Assembly (NCBI RefSeq): GCF_001028625.1
Contig: NZ_CP011805.1
Location: 558,001 to 622,000 of the forward strand
From: Pelagerythrobacter marensis
GTDB lineage: Bacteria > Pseudomonadota > Alphaproteobacteria > Sphingomonadales > Sphingomonadaceae
Direction of reading: 5' to 3'
Length of the DNA: 64,000 nucleotides
The position numbers and the translations under genes are program-made. The notes beneath the pieces were generated by a model, which saw nothing but the letters and a program-made list of their open reading frames with translations, searched no databases and was not told the origin of the DNA. Below are positions 7,571-19,270 of this stretch, one piece after another; position 1 is the stretch's first letter; the number at the start of each line of letters is the position of its first letter.

Positions 7571-9478
7571 ATGCGTAACTATCTGATTTTCGGCACCAGT
7601 ATCCTCGCGCTTTCCGCGCCGCTCGCGGCGCAGGATGGCGCCGGCGACCCCTATGGCCAGTTCCGGCCGGAAGAGACCGAGATCACCGTCACCGCCACCG
7701 GCACCCGGATCGAGGTGGAAGACACCGGCCAGCCGGTCACCGTGATCGGGCAGGATGAGATCGAGAGCATTCAGGGCGCCGACCTGACCCGCGTGCTGGA
7801 GCGGGTGCCCGGCCTTGCCTTCAGCCGCAACGGCGGCCCGGGCGCGGTGACCAACGTGCGCGTGCGCGGGGCGGAAGGGGAGCAGCTTCTCGTCATCCTC
7901 GACGGGGTGCGCGTGTCCGACACGGCCGCGCCCGGCGGCGGGTTCGATTTCGGCAATCTGACCGCCAGCAACCTCGGCAAGATCGAGGTGCTGCGCGGAT
8001 CGAACAGCACGATCTGGGGTTCGGACGCGATCGGCGGCGTACTGGTCGCCAGCACGCGCAGCGAAACCGGGCTGGAAGCGAGCGCCGAATACGGATCGCG
8101 CGATACGCTGACCGGCGCGGTTTCGGGCGGCGTCGGCGGCACGGCCGGGTTCCTGGGCGGATCGGCCAGCTATTACCGCACCGACGGCTTTTCCCAGGCC
8201 GCCAGCGGAACCGAAGCCGACGGGTTCGAACAGTGGGCGGTCAACGGCCACGGGCGGCTCTACCTCACCCCCGGTTTCGAGCTGTTCGCGCGCGGCCGTT
8301 GGGCGGAAGGCGACCTTGATCTCGACGGGTTCCCGCCGCCGACATATGCGCTGGCCGACACCGCCGATACGCAGCACACGCGCCAGTATTCGGCATCGGC
8401 GGGGGCGGTCTATGACGCGGGACCGCTGTTCGTCAGCGCCGCCTATTCCTTCGCCGATACCGAGCGTGCGAACCGCAGCGAGGGTCTGGACGATCCGACT
8501 TTCGCCAGCGACGGCCATTCGGACCGCGTCGAGCTGCGCGGCGAATGGCGCCCGATCGGGCCGCTGCTGGTCAACTTCGGGGCGGAGAACGAGTGGAGCG
8601 ATTATCGCACCCTGTCCGACGATGTGCGGCACAGCACGCGGATCTTCGGCGCCTATGCTCAGCTCGGGATCGAGATGGGGCCGCTTTCGGCCCATGCCGG
8701 TGCCCGGCTGGACGATCACGCCCGCTTCGGCAGTGAGACGAGCTTCGGCGGCGACATCAGCTATGCCCTGACCGATGACCTGCGCCTGCGCGCAAGCGTG
8801 GGCGAAGGGTTCAAGGCGCCGACGCTCTACCAGCTCTATTCCGATTACGGGAACCCGGAGCTTCAGCCCGAACGCAGCACCAGCTACGACATCGGCCTGG
8901 TCCACGGCGACCGTTCGCTGTCGGGCACGCGGTTCTACGGCGCGGTCACCGCGTTCCGCCGCGATGCGCGCAACCAGATCGAATTCGCGAGCTGCTGGCA
9001 GAACCCGGCCCCGATCTGCGCCGACCGCCCGTTCGGCTATTACGAGAACATCGGTCGCGTCCGGGCGGAAGGGATCGAGGTCGAGCTGGGCGCGCGCCCG
9101 TCCGATCGCTGGGTGACCCGCGCGGTCTATGCCTGGGTCGATACCGAAAACCGCACCACCGGTTCGGCGAACGAGGGCAATGTCCTCGCCCGCCGTCCGC
9201 GCCACACGCTGACGCTGTCCGCCGACTGGGAAAGTCCGTTGGCCGGGCTCACGCTGGGCGGCGACCTGCGGCTAGTGGACGATTCGTTCGACAATGCCAG
9301 CAATCTGACCCCGCTCGACGGTTATGCCCTGGCGGGCCTGCGGGCGGCGCTGCCGTTTGGCGAGCGGTTCGAACTGTTCGGCCGGGTCGAAAACCTGTTC
9401 GACACCGAATACCAGACCGCCGCCGGTTACGCGACGGCGGGCCGCAGCGCCTTTGTCGGTGCCCGCGCGCGGTTCTGA
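7571..9478 (+). CDS. btuB: TonB-dependent cobalamin receptor (BtuB-like)
   Basis: An outer-membrane TonB-dependent receptor of 635 residues, probably for vitamin B12. It has a signal peptide (cleavage after about A20), a TonB box EITVTATG at 37-44, a plug domain (VTVIGQDEIESIQGADL, VRVRGAEGEQLLVILDGV, IEVLRGSNSTIWG) and a long barrel with alternating aromatic strands. It ends in Phe, as outer-membrane barrels do. The substrate is inferred from the riboswitch in the 5' leader; the size also fits BtuB. AGGAG lies 5 nt before the ATG. No btuCDF-like transporter genes are adjacent. Confidence 0.93.
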   Translation: MRNYLIFGTSILALSAPLAAQDGAGDPYGQFRPEETEITVTATGTRIEVEDTGQPVTVIGQDEIESIQGADLTRVLERVPGLAFSRNGGPGAVTNVRVRGAEGEQLLVILDGVRVSDTAAPGGGFDFGNLTASNLGKIEVLRGSNSTIWGSDAIGGVLVASTRSETGLEASAEYGSRDTLTGAVSGGVGGTAGFLGGSASYYRTDGFSQAASGTEADGFEQWAVNGHGRLYLTPGFELFARGRWAEGDLDLDGFPPPTYALADTADTQHTRQYSASAGAVYDAGPLFVSAAYSFADTERANRSEGLDDPTFASDGHSDRVELRGEWRPIGPLLVNFGAENEWSDYRTLSDDVRHSTRIFGAYAQLGIEMGPLSAHAGARLDDHARFGSETSFGGDISYALTDDLRLRASVGEGFKAPTLYQLYSDYGNPELQPERSTSYDIGLVHGDRSLSGTRFYGAVTAFRRDARNQIEFASCWQNPAPICADRPFGYYENIGRVRAEGIEVELGARPSDRWVTRAVYAWVDTENRTTGSANEGNVLARRPRHTLTLSADWESPLAGLTLGGDLRLVDDSFDNASNLTPLDGYALAGLRAALPFGERFELFGRVENLFDTEYQTAAGYATAGRSAFVGARARF

Positions 9479-9502
9479 TCGGCCACGAAGTCCGAAGCAC
9501 AA

Positions 9503-9539
9503 AAAAGCGCCCGGCCTCGTACTGAGGTCGGGCGCTTTT
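9503..9539. terminator. Bidirectional intrinsic terminator
   Basis: A 12-bp GC-rich stem (GCGCCCGGCCTC paired with GAGGTCGGGCGC, one G-U) with a 5-nt loop. It is flanked by A-run on the left and T-run on the right. It ends btuB and can also serve the convergent M3 peptidase gene. Confidence 0.93.
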
Positions 9540-9558
9540 CAATTCTGCGCTCTTTGCC

Positions 9559-9646
9559 GTCATGCCGAACGTGTTGCGGCATCCATCGCGCCTTCATGGG
9601 CCGAGTCCCGAGGGACGGAATGGACCCTGAAACGAGTTCAGGGTGA
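9559..9646. repeat. Dispersed palindromic repeat unit downstream of the M3 peptidase gene
   Basis: Two small inverted repeats are present: ATGCCG/CGGCAT arms near 9563-9583, and ACCCTGAA (9624-9631) paired with TTCAGGGT (9637-9644). I recall units of this type (…CCCTGAAACGAGTTCAGGG…) as dispersed in sphingomonad genomes, but no second copy is in this window, so the family assignment is recollection rather than observation. Confidence 0.5.
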
Positions 9647-9685
9647 CGGGGTGGGGGCGCTTTTCCGCCCCACCCCTAAAGGCTC

Positions 9686-11890
9686 TCAGTCCCTGGCTGC
9701 CTCCGCCTCGTCGCCCAGCAGGCCGCGTGCGTCGAGCATCGGGGTCACATCCGGCTGGCGGCCGGCGAAATTTTCGAACATATCGAAATAGTCCATCGTC
9801 CCGCCGCGGCTGAGCACGGTCTTGCGATAGTGTTCGCCGTTCGCGCGCGTCAGCCCGCCGTTGTCGAGGAACCACTTGCGGCTGTCGCGATCGAGCATCT
9901 CGGTCCACAGATACGAATAGTATCCCGCGCTGTAGCCGGCCGGGCTGGAGAAGATGTGGTTGAAATAGGTGGAGCGGTAACGCGGCGGCACCAGGTCCAC
10001 TTCCAGCCCCAGTTCCTCCAGCGCGTTGCGTTCGAAGGCGTCGACTTCTTCCGGCGTGTCGATCGCGGCCGCTTCCGCCGGGCTCAGCGCGTGCCACTTC
10101 ATGTCGAGCAGCGCGGCTTCCACCACTTCGCCGAAATCGTATCCCTGGTTGAACTTGGCCGCGGCCTCGATCTTTTCGACCAGTTCGGTCGGGATCGTCT
10201 CACCCGTCTTGTAATGCTTCGCATAGTTGCGCAGCACCTCGGGATAGGTCGCCCACAGCTCGTTCACCTGGCTCGGGTATTCGACGAAGTCGCGCGCGGT
10301 CGCCGTACCCGAAAGGCTGGCGTATTTCTGATCGGCGAAGAACCCGTGCAGCGCGTGGCCGAATTCGTGAAACAGCGTGTTGACGTTGTCGAAGCTGACC
10401 AGCTGCGGTTCGCCTTCGGCGGCCTTGGGGATGTTGAGCACGTTGTAGATTACCGGCTTGGTGCCGTAGAGGTGGCTCTGATCCACGAAGTTGCCCATCC
10501 ACGCACCGCCGCGCTTGCTCGGCCGCTGGTAGGGGTCGAAATAGAAGATCCCCAGCTCGCTGCCGTCGGCATCGAACACGGTATAGGTCGTCACGTCGGG
10601 GTGATAGACCGGCAGGTCGGTGCGCTGTTCGAACGACAGGCCGTAAAGCTTGTTGGCGGCGTAGAACACGCCGTTTTCCAGCACGCTGGTGATTTCGAAA
10701 TAGGGCTTAACCGCATTCTCGTCGATGTCGTACTTCGCCTTGCGGACTTTCTCGGCATAGCGATACCAGTCCCACGGGCGCACTTCGAAATCGCCGCCTT
10801 CCGCCTTGATCTGCTCGTTCAGCATCGCCGCTTCGCGCCGCTGCGTCGCGGCAAGAGCGGGGACCATCTGTTCCATGAAATCGAGCGCGGTCTTCGGCTT
10901 CTTGGCCATGCGGTCGTACATGACGTAGCTGGCCCAGTCGGGTTCACCGAACAGGGTCGCCTTCTGCGCGCGCAGGGTGGCGATTTGGGCCAGCAGGGTG
11001 CGCGTGTCGTTCTCGCCCGCGCGGTCTGACCGGTGATAGCTGTTCTTGAACAGGCGCTCGCGCGTGGCGCGGTCTTCCAGTTCGGGCAGCAGCGGTTGCT
11101 GCGTCGTGTTCTGCAGCGCGATCACGAACTTGCCGTCCAGCCCCTTTTCGGTCGCGAGCTTGGCCGCGGCGTCGATATCGGCATCCGACAATCCGGCCAG
11201 TTGCGCCCTGCTGTCCACGACCAGCGCGCCGTCAACGGTCGCCTCGCGAACTTTCTGCGAAAATTCGGTGGTCAGTTCGGACAGGCGCGAATTGATCGCC
11301 TTCACCTGATCCTTCTGCGCCGGGTCGAGCAGCGCGCCGGCATGGACCATCTGGCTGTAGGTTTCTTCCAGCAGCTTGGCATCTTCCGGCGTCATCGTCA
11401 TCGCTGCGCGGTTGTCGTAAACCGCCTTCACCCGCTGAAACAGCACGGGATCGAGCGTGATCGCATCCGAATGCTGCGACAGCCTGGGGCCGATTTCGGC
11501 CTGGGTCGCGTCGAGCGTGTCGTTGGTGTTGGCGCCGGTCAGCGCGAAGAACACGGTCGCCACACGGCTGAGCATCTTGCCCGAAGTTTCCAGCGCGACG
11601 ATCGTGTTGTCGAACGTCGGCGGTTCGGGATTGGTCTTGATCGCCTCGATTTCGGCGCTGTGGATCGCCATCGCCTGTTCGAAGGCGGGCTGGTAGTCGC
11701 TGTCGTCGATCTGGGTAAAATCGGGGGCGTGGAACGGCAGGCTGCTCGCTTTCGCGAAATAGCCGGTGCCTTCGGGAATGTCGGCAGCGGCGACGTTGTC
11801 GGCGGCGGATTGCACGGCACCCTCCTCGATAGTGGAACATCCGGCTAGCGCGAATGCAATGGCAGTGGTGGCCAGGATATGGGCCTTCAT
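9686..11890 (-). CDS. M3 family metallopeptidase lipoprotein (peptidyl-dipeptidase Dcp-like)
   Basis: A zinc oligopeptidase of 734 residues in the thimet/Dcp family, which trims short peptides. The zinc motif HEFGH is at residues 508-512 in LFHEFGHALHGFF. The third ligand region and substrate-binding tyrosines are expected in the following 100-150 residues (FVEYPSQVNE, SAGYYSYLWTEM). Unlike cytosolic E. coli Dcp it starts with a lipoprotein signal (lipobox ALAGC, Cys at 18), so it should be anchored in the periplasm. Adjacent genes are unrelated. Its 3' end faces btuB across a shared terminator. Confidence 0.93.
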   Translation of the reverse strand: MKAHILATTAIAFALAGCSTIEEGAVQSAADNVAAADIPEGTGYFAKASSLPFHAPDFTQIDDSDYQPAFEQAMAIHSAEIEAIKTNPEPPTFDNTIVALETSGKMLSRVATVFFALTGANTNDTLDATQAEIGPRLSQHSDAITLDPVLFQRVKAVYDNRAAMTMTPEDAKLLEETYSQMVHAGALLDPAQKDQVKAINSRLSELTTEFSQKVREATVDGALVVDSRAQLAGLSDADIDAAAKLATEKGLDGKFVIALQNTTQQPLLPELEDRATRERLFKNSYHRSDRAGENDTRTLLAQIATLRAQKATLFGEPDWASYVMYDRMAKKPKTALDFMEQMVPALAATQRREAAMLNEQIKAEGGDFEVRPWDWYRYAEKVRKAKYDIDENAVKPYFEITSVLENGVFYAANKLYGLSFEQRTDLPVYHPDVTTYTVFDADGSELGIFYFDPYQRPSKRGGAWMGNFVDQSHLYGTKPVIYNVLNIPKAAEGEPQLVSFDNVNTLFHEFGHALHGFFADQKYASLSGTATARDFVEYPSQVNELWATYPEVLRNYAKHYKTGETIPTELVEKIEAAAKFNQGYDFGEVVEAALLDMKWHALSPAEAAAIDTPEEVDAFERNALEELGLEVDLVPPRYRSTYFNHIFSSPAGYSAGYYSYLWTEMLDRDSRKWFLDNGGLTRANGEHYRKTVLSRGGTMDYFDMFENFAGRQPDVTPMLDARGLLGDEAEAARD

Positions 11891-12020
11891 GGTCTCTCCA
11901 ATCGTATTTCAGGCGGCGCGGTGCGCGCGCGGAAGTTCGGCGGAACAAGTCTGCTGGTGCCGCTTGAACCGGAGATCGGGGCCGAATGCAAGGACTTGCC
12001 GACGAACGTACAGGGCCGTG

Positions 12021-12554
12021 TCAGCCGAGGGGAAAATCCTCCAGCCGCTCGTAGTCGGAGCCATAGGGCGTCAGCCGGCTTTCATAGAGTGCGAAGCTGT
12101 CGACCGGCCACGGTCCCGCGGCCAGCAGGGCGTTATCGGCCAGCCAGCCGCCGATCGTCCCACTCGATGCATTGAGCCGGGCAAGCGTGACATGGGGCAC
12201 GAACGTGCGCGTTTCGGGCGGCAGGCTGGCGGCGCGACAGGCACGTTCGACCCGCCGTTGCAGGATCGCGAGCGGTTCGGCCGGCGGCACCGCGGCCCAC
12301 AGCGTATGGGGCCGGCGCTTGCGCGCGAAATGCCCCACGCCGCGGATCTCCAGCGCGAACGGCTCGGCCCGAACCAGCGCCAGCGCCGCAACCAGATCCT
12401 CCGCCGCGCGCGGATCGAGCTCGCCGGCAAAGCGCAGGGTCAGATGCAACTGCTCCTCCGACTGCCACCGCGCCGCCTCGATCCCGTCCATCGTATCGAG
12501 CAGAATATCGCGGATCGGCGCAAGCAGGGGCAGGGCAACGAACAGGCGGTGCAT
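12021..12554 (-). CDS. thpR: RNA 2',3'-cyclic phosphodiesterase (LigT/ThpR family)
   Basis: A member of the 2H phosphoesterase superfamily with 177 residues, the normal length. Both HxTx signatures are present: HLTLRF at about 37-42 and HVTLARL at about 124-130. The enzyme opens 2',3'-cyclic phosphate RNA ends and can ligate half-tRNAs in vitro; its cellular role is unclear. A hairpin repeat lies just upstream, between it and the divergent serine hydrolase gene. Confidence 0.92.
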   Translation of the reverse strand: MHRLFVALPLLAPIRDILLDTMDGIEAARWQSEEQLHLTLRFAGELDPRAAEDLVAALALVRAEPFALEIRGVGHFARKRRPHTLWAAVPPAEPLAILQRRVERACRAASLPPETRTFVPHVTLARLNASSGTIGGWLADNALLAAGPWPVDSFALYESRLTPYGSDYERLEDFPLG

Positions 12555-12597
12555 GGGGCGTCCCTAACAGCCCGCCCGGCCCAATGCCCACCCCCGA

Positions 12598-12674
12598 CCC
12601 CTCCCGCAAGCGGGAGGGGGGAAATCCGCCACAATGACGCGACCCTCCATCTTCCCTCCCGCAAGCAGGAGGGG
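12598..12674. repeat. Pair of CCTCCCGCAAGCGGGAGG-type hairpins
   Basis: The first copy at 12598-12619 is a perfect 10-bp stem with a 2-nt centre. The second at 12654-12674 is nearly the same with one arm mismatch. They sit between divergent thpR and the serine hydrolase gene. They resemble small dispersed repeats rather than terminators, since no T-run follows either. Confidence 0.65.
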
Positions 12675-12784
12675 CAGGCGATATAAACAAGGGTTATGTT
12701 CTGGCAAGGAACGCGATCTTGCCTTGGCAGGCCGGGGCTGGCACCACGCGCAGCCGCCGCGATGCCAGCCCGAGAGACCGCGAA

Positions 12785-14209
12785 TTGACTGCTTGCATCT
12801 TCACCTCTCCTACCCGATTCCGCTGTCTTGCGAAGGCCCTGGCGCTGACCTTGCCGCTCGCTGGGGCAGGGTCGAGTGTGCAGGCGAACGAGGCGGCGAT
12901 GCACCGGGCTATCGCCGACCCCCGGCATTCGGCGGCCCCCGGCTGCGTTGCCGTCGGCTTCGAGAAGGGGCGTCTCGCGCAGTTCGCCGCTGCGGGGCTC
13001 GCCGACATCGACGAGGGCCGGCCGCTCGACCGGAACACGCTGTTCTACGGCGCCTCGCTGTCCAAGCAGTTCACGGCGCTGGCCGCGGCCACACTGATCG
13101 CGGACGGCAAGCTCGGCCTCGATGACGATGTGCGTCGCTACCTGCCCGAACTGCCACGCTATCGCGCGCCGGTGACGGTGGCCATGCTCATGCATCACAC
13201 TTCGGGCATTCGGGATTCGCTGGGCCTCCTGCGCATGGCGGGGATGACCGACGTCGGCCGGGCTTCGAAGCAGGAGGCGCTCCGGCTGCTGTTCCGGCAA
13301 GCCGACACTGCTTTCGTGCCCGGCACGCGCTATGCCTATTCGAACGGCGGTTACCTCCTGCTTGCCGAGATCGTCGAGCGCGTCGCTGGCATGCCCTTTG
13401 CCCAATACGCGCACCAGGCGATTTTCGCGCCGCTCGGCATGCCCAACGCCTATTTCCTCGACGACGCCAGCCCCCGTCCGGGCACTTTCGCGCATGGCTA
13501 TGTGCCGGCGGGCACCGATGGCGGGGCCGAGGGTAGCGGCTTTATCCAGCGCGACACTTTCCCGCGCTTCAGCGGGTCCGGCGGCTTGATGCTCTCGATG
13601 GCGGACCTTGCGCAATACGAAGCCGACATCGAGCACGGTCGCCGCGTGTTCACACCCGAAGTCACCCGAATCCTGCTGACGCCGGGGCGCTACAGCGACG
13701 GCACGCCGATCGATGACGGCAAAGGGCTGAGCTATGGCGGTGGGCTGCACATAGGGCGGAAGGGTGGCCAGCGCGTGATCAGGCATGGCGGTTCGGCGGA
13801 GGCCTTCAAGCATGCCTACCTCCGCCTGCCCGAGACGCACCGGGCTTTCGCAGTGCTGTGCAACCGGGGCGACTGGAAGGCTGGCGACAGGTTGGACCGG
13901 ATCATGGCCGCCAACGGGGTCCCGGCACCGGGCCTGCCCGACGTGCAGCCGATGGGACTGTTCCATTCCCCGGAGCTGAACACCGACTATCGCATTGTGG
14001 CCGAGGGCACTGGACTGTCCGTACAGGTGACTTCGCCACTGGTGGACGAGACGCGGATTCTCCATTTCATTCCCGAGGACGACGGGGCCTATCACGCGGG
14101 AGCGACGACGATCACGCCGACCGGCGATCCCGCGCGCATAGTCGTCAGCCGCGGCAGCTCGGGCCCGATCATCTTTAGAGCGGTTTCCACCCCTTCCGGA
14201 TCGCGGTGA
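12785..14209 (+). CDS. Serine hydrolase, beta-lactamase class C / peptidase S12-like
   Basis: A penicillin-binding-protein-fold hydrolase. The nucleophile motif SxxK is SLSK in YGASLSKQF, and the second motif YxN is YSN in YAYSNGGYLL. The C-terminal 120 residues form an extra beta domain, as in DD-aminopeptidase/esterase-like members. I chose the TTG at 12785-12787. It gives 474 residues with a signal peptide (LAKALALTLPLAGAG, cleavage near VQA-NE), and GAGAG precedes it. An ATG at 12719 in the same frame would add 22 residues of unlikely sequence. It is exported; substrate unknown. Family membership does not imply beta-lactam resistance. Confidence 0.82.
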   Translation: MTACIFTSPTRFRCLAKALALTLPLAGAGSSVQANEAAMHRAIADPRHSAAPGCVAVGFEKGRLAQFAAAGLADIDEGRPLDRNTLFYGASLSKQFTALAAATLIADGKLGLDDDVRRYLPELPRYRAPVTVAMLMHHTSGIRDSLGLLRMAGMTDVGRASKQEALRLLFRQADTAFVPGTRYAYSNGGYLLLAEIVERVAGMPFAQYAHQAIFAPLGMPNAYFLDDASPRPGTFAHGYVPAGTDGGAEGSGFIQRDTFPRFSGSGGLMLSMADLAQYEADIEHGRRVFTPEVTRILLTPGRYSDGTPIDDGKGLSYGGGLHIGRKGGQRVIRHGGSAEAFKHAYLRLPETHRAFAVLCNRGDWKAGDRLDRIMAANGVPAPGLPDVQPMGLFHSPELNTDYRIVAEGTGLSVQVTSPLVDETRILHFIPEDDGAYHAGATTITPTGDPARIVVSRGSSGPIIFRAVSTPSGSR

Positions 14210-14420
14210 TTGCACCGGGCAAGGGCGGAAAGCGCTCTGCCCAAGTGCTGGCAGTGGCCGAAGCAGGGCGGTGATATTTCGTGCAGGCCGGTCGATCCGG
14301 CGGTCCGTGCCGCGGCCCGATGATAGCTTGAGCGGAGTGCGAAACCGTTGTCGGCACATTGCAATCCCGCTTCTCGCCCCCACATGGCGCGAGAGCTGTG
14401 GGGCCGCATTGGCGTGCCCC

Positions 14421-14449
14421 TTGACTGGCGCGAACATTTGCGGAACATC
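14421..14449 (+). promoter_or_regulatory. uvrA promoter with LexA (SOS) box
   Basis: GAAC at 14432-14435 and GAAC at 14443-14446 are separated by exactly 7 nt, the alphaproteobacterial LexA operator form (GAAC-N7-GAAC, i.e. GTTC-N7-GTTC on the other strand). TTGACT at 14421-14426 can serve as a -35 element with AACATC at 14444-14449 as a weak -10 at 17-nt spacing, so bound LexA would cover the promoter. Confidence 0.82.
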
Positions 14450-14457
14450 GCCATCCT

Positions 14458-17394
<2,937 letters not shown>

Positions 17395-17395
17395 G

Positions 17396-17470
17396 CCGGG
17401 GCCGGAGGAAGTGGCGAAGGCGCCGGAACGCTATACCGGGCGCCATCTCAACCCGTTGCTGGACCGGTGA
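17396..17470 (+). pseudogene. Out-of-frame second copy of the UvrA C-terminal motif
   Basis: Two nt after the uvrA stop, the +2 frame reads EEVAKAPERYTGRHLNPLLDR and then TGA. This closely echoes UvrA's own YTGQYLKPLLDR 100 bp earlier; 9 of 12 residues match, and the DNA copies differ at about a third of positions. Either the true UvrA tail was frameshifted near 17370-17400, or the end was tandemly duplicated. A reading or assembly error is also possible. The stretch is protein-like and poorly explained as spacer. Confidence 0.5.
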
Positions 17471-17503
17471 AAGCCCCCGCGCGGGTGCGATTTCGCAAAA
17501 GAA

Positions 17504-17537
17504 AGGCCCGCCCTCGCGCAGCGGCGGGGGCGGGCCT
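17504..17537 (-). terminator. Intrinsic terminator for the lipoprotein gene, also closing uvrA region
   Basis: A 14-bp stem (AGGCCCGCCCTCGC against GCGGGGGCGGGCCT, one mismatch) with a 6-nt loop. On the minus strand the stem is followed by TTTCTTTTGCG, so it best fits termination of the gene at 17564-18175; uvrA converges on it. Confidence 0.82.
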
Positions 17538-17563
17538 GTCGCATTGTGCGATACCGTGCCGCG

Positions 17564-18175
17564 TCAGCGCGGCGGGTCGATCTTGAGCGAGAGCATGCCC
17601 TGCTGCATCTTGTTGCCCGCGGCGGAGATGGCGACGCCGCTGTTGGTCGTCATCACCGGTTCCCATCCGGGGGTGAAGGCATTGGGCGTGGCATAGATCC
17701 AGCGCTTGATCTCGCCGCGAAGCTGCTCCTGCTCCGGCCCGGGTTCGACCGCCGCCAGCTCGAAGATCACATCGTAGAGCGGGGCGAAGGCACCGGGCGC
17801 GGAGTTGGCACCCATGGTCAGGAACAGTGTGCCGGCCGGATGCTCCCGCCCATCTTCGTTCATCATCGCGAAGCCGAAGTTCTCGGTCTGCGAGAAGCGG
17901 CCGGAACACAGCGTCAGCGTCGATCCGGCGAACTCGCCGTCGTCGGTCGATCCGCCCGCTTCCTTGTAGAACGGGCAATGCGATTCCGCGGCGTCGCGGA
18001 ACCGGGCGATGATCGCCGCACGTTCTTCCACACCCGGCGCGGCGGGCGCTTCCGCCTCCGCCATTGCCGCGGCATCGGCCCCGCCATCGGCGCCCGCGTC
18101 GCCTTCCGCCGCGCTGCACGCAGCCAGTGCCGTGGCCAGTCCTGCGACCACGAACTTACGAACCGTAAATGTCAC
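17564..18175 (-). CDS. Hypothetical lipoprotein
   Basis: A 203-residue secreted protein with no domain I recognise. I chose the GTG at 18173-18175 because GGGGGA lies 7 nt upstream and it gives a good lipoprotein signal (VRKFVVAGLATALAAC, lipobox ALAAC). An Ala/Glu/Asp-rich linker follows. The folded part contains two Cys (AESHCPFYKEAGGS and STLTLCSG) that could form a disulfide, and ends LSLKIDPPR. Other in-frame starts upstream would bury the lipobox. It is convergent with uvrA and the terminator at 17504-17537 follows it. Confidence 0.78.
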   Translation of the reverse strand: MTFTVRKFVVAGLATALAACSAAEGDAGADGGADAAAMAEAEAPAAPGVEERAAIIARFRDAAESHCPFYKEAGGSTDDGEFAGSTLTLCSGRFSQTENFGFAMMNEDGREHPAGTLFLTMGANSAPGAFAPLYDVIFELAAVEPGPEQEQLRGEIKRWIYATPNAFTPGWEPVMTTNSGVAISAAGNKMQQGMLSLKIDPPR

Positions 18176-18236
18176 GCCATTCCCCCAAATTGAACATGCG
18201 ACCCCGTGTAAAGTGGTAGGGGATAGGAGGGGGGAG

Positions 18237-18347
18237 TCAACCGGCCTCGCGCCCGCCCTCGCGAATGTGGGGGGGCAGGCCGGTGTCGTGTTCGGTGATG
18301 AACTGGTCAACCTTACCCCACTCCATGGCTTCGGGCAGCGTAATCAT
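18237..18347 (-). pseudogene. 36-codon C-terminal-like remnant at the edge of a low-GC insertion
   Basis: The reading frame MITLPEAMEWGKVDQFITEH, ending HIREGGREAG, has normal high-GC codon use and looks like the conserved tail of a larger protein. Upstream it runs straight into the lower-GC orphan gene. Its ATG overlaps that gene's stop as ATGA, which could mean coupled translation or could be a chance product of a junction. I cannot name the parent family. Confidence 0.45.
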
Positions 18348-19270
18348 GCCGCGCGCCTTGTCACATTGTTTAGTTGGACCTCAATTGGATTAAGCTTGTC
18401 GCCAACGCGCTCGTATTTAATCGTAACGTCACCCTGAACACGGTCCTTGTTCCACAGGTCCGATGGATCGACATCCTCCATGAGTTTGAGCCTGATGCGC
18501 CTCTCTGTGACCCCACGAACGATTGCTGCCCAACCGCGACCTGCGTGATCCTTGTCCTGTGCGTGCAGTTCCAGTTCTACGTCAAAGAAATTGCGTGTAG
18601 GTTTGAAATCCTGCTCATGCTCGATGAGGTAGGGGGCTGGGATGTCTTGAACCGTTTCATGATCGATCTCCCGATCATTCACTTCAACCGGCGCGCTGTC
18701 CAACCTCTTGCTAGGCGTAAAAAAGCGAGATGCCGCGTTTGCGACCCGCTTCATCATTGTTGGTTCTCCATAGCGCTCATCGAGAACCTTTTTGATTTGC
18801 TCGGGAGTCTTTCCTGTCTCATCGGATAGCTCTTGGATAAGCCCCTTGAGCCTCGTTCGTGCTGGACCGTCGACAACCGGTCCCATCACTAGGTCGCGGA
18901 TGGTTCCGACACCGTAGAACACCACAATGAGCGCGACGACAGTAACGAGTGCTTCGAGGTTAGCGGGAACTGCATAACCCGTCGTGGCTTCGATTACTTC
19001 GGTCACGCCATCCTCCAAGTCTTTTTGGAAGGCGACGACAAGAGTGAACAGAAAAAGCTCACGCAGAGGGCTTTCCTGCGCGATCTCTCGTACTTTGATC
19101 TCGATTCCATCGACTATCAGGCCATCAACGAACTTCGGAAGCAATCGCCCCGTTTCAGCGAGCACTGTTTCGATGCCCCGAAGGCTTTCGATAATATCGC
19201 GAACCGGTACGGGATCCTCGGTAAGATACCGAACCCGGAAATCTGCATCTTGCCGCAATCTTGCCCCCAC
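18344..19270 (-). CDS. Orphan membrane-associated protein in a lower-GC segment
   Basis: A 308-residue protein I do not recognise. It starts with a GTG at 19268-19270, with a stop 7 codons upstream. The N-terminal third is charged and helical. One or two hydrophobic helices follow: a weaker LRELFLFTLVVAF near residue 70 and a clear NLEALVTVVALIVVFYGVGT near 105-124. Next come a helical linker (LSDETGKTPEQIKKVLDERYG) and a C-terminal beta-rich domain (FDVELELHAQDKDHAGRGWA … DVTIKYERVGDKLNPIEVQL). Codon and base use are less GC-rich than in all neighbours, suggesting horizontal transfer. No partner, toxin-antitoxin or restriction gene is beside it. A membrane-anchored effector or sensor is one possibility, unproven. 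Confidence 0.72.
   Translation of the reverse strand: MGARLRQDADFRVRYLTEDPVPVRDIIESLRGIETVLAETGRLLPKFVDGLIVDGIEIKVREIAQESPLRELFLFTLVVAFQKDLEDGVTEVIEATTGYAVPANLEALVTVVALIVVFYGVGTIRDLVMGPVVDGPARTRLKGLIQELSDETGKTPEQIKKVLDERYGEPTMMKRVANAASRFFTPSKRLDSAPVEVNDREIDHETVQDIPAPYLIEHEQDFKPTRNFFDVELELHAQDKDHAGRGWAAIVRGVTERRIRLKLMEDVDPSDLWNKDRVQGDVTIKYERVGDKLNPIEVQLNNVTRRAA

Noticed and set aside
12785..14209. Antibiotic-resistance beta-lactamase
   Set aside because: SxxK and YxN only show the PBP/class-C fold; the extra C-terminal domain fits peptidase/esterase relatives better.
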